From Actinomycetes bacterium (GTDB lineage: Bacteria; Actinomycetota; Acidimicrobiia; Acidimicrobiales; Palsa-688): 6,097 nt of DNA. This document shows positions 6,054 to 6,097 of this stretch, piece after piece (the first letter of the stretch is position 1; each line of letters begins with the position of its first letter). The notes beneath the pieces were generated by a model. The model saw only the letters and a program-made list of their open reading frames with translations, did not search any database and was not told the origin of the DNA. The translations under genes and the position numbers were made by a program. The DNA lies in assembly GCA_021827225.1 (NCBI GenBank), contig JAKAXG010000287.1, positions 1-6,097 on the forward strand. Reading direction: 5' to 3'.

Positions 6054-6097
6054 CGAACCGAAAAGACGCAGGTGGCCGGGCCCTCCCCGCCCTGACG

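Noticed and set aside
5962..6097. M-box (ykoK) Mg2+-sensing riboswitch
   Set aside because: The conserved M-box sequence segments are not visible on the - strand and the available leader is only 136 bases.
1..6097. tRNA, rRNA, CRISPR array, insertion sequence or attachment site
   Set aside because: I saw no repeat-spacer pattern, transposase, RNA gene or flanking direct repeat. Nearly all of the window is accounted for by six coding regions.

Overview
The window is a uniformly GC-rich (about 70% by eye) piece of bacterial chromosome with tightly packed genes. The order prfB-ftsE-ftsX on the + strand and the protein sequences point to an actinobacterial genome, possibly a poorly sampled class. 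That placement is inferred from gene order and style, not from a phylogeny.

Left half (+ strand): the 3' two thirds of prfB (release factor 2) enters from the left edge. After a 126-base gap with short GGTC/GACC dyads come ftsE (ATPase) and ftsX (membrane subunit), 3 bases apart. They form the cell-division ABC-type complex that controls peptidoglycan hydrolases. The M23-peptidase and smpB genes that often follow ftsX in actinobacteria are absent here.

At 2423-2450 a perfect 12-bp inverted repeat with a 4-base loop separates the two halves. The TAG stop codons of both convergent genes lie inside it, at exactly mirrored positions, so it probably acts as a two-way terminator.

Right half (- strand, read right to left): three overlapping genes form an apparent operon. 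The first encodes a soluble 453-residue protein with a PRC-barrel, an MgtE N-terminal superhelix and a CBS pair, but no MgtE membrane domain. The second encodes an NRAMP-superfamily transporter whose metal-site motifs are non-canonical (DAGG instead of DPGN, TPY instead of MPH). The third encodes an alpha/beta hydrolase. The first two genes overlap by 4 bases (GTGA) and the last two by 8. The most interesting hypothesis is that the MgtE-like protein is a cytosolic ion-sensing partner of the NRAMP-like transporter, making a two-gene divalent cation (possibly Mg2+) transport module. This rests on domain content and coupling, not on any direct evidence. The last 136 bases are the leader of this operon and hold only weak dyads.
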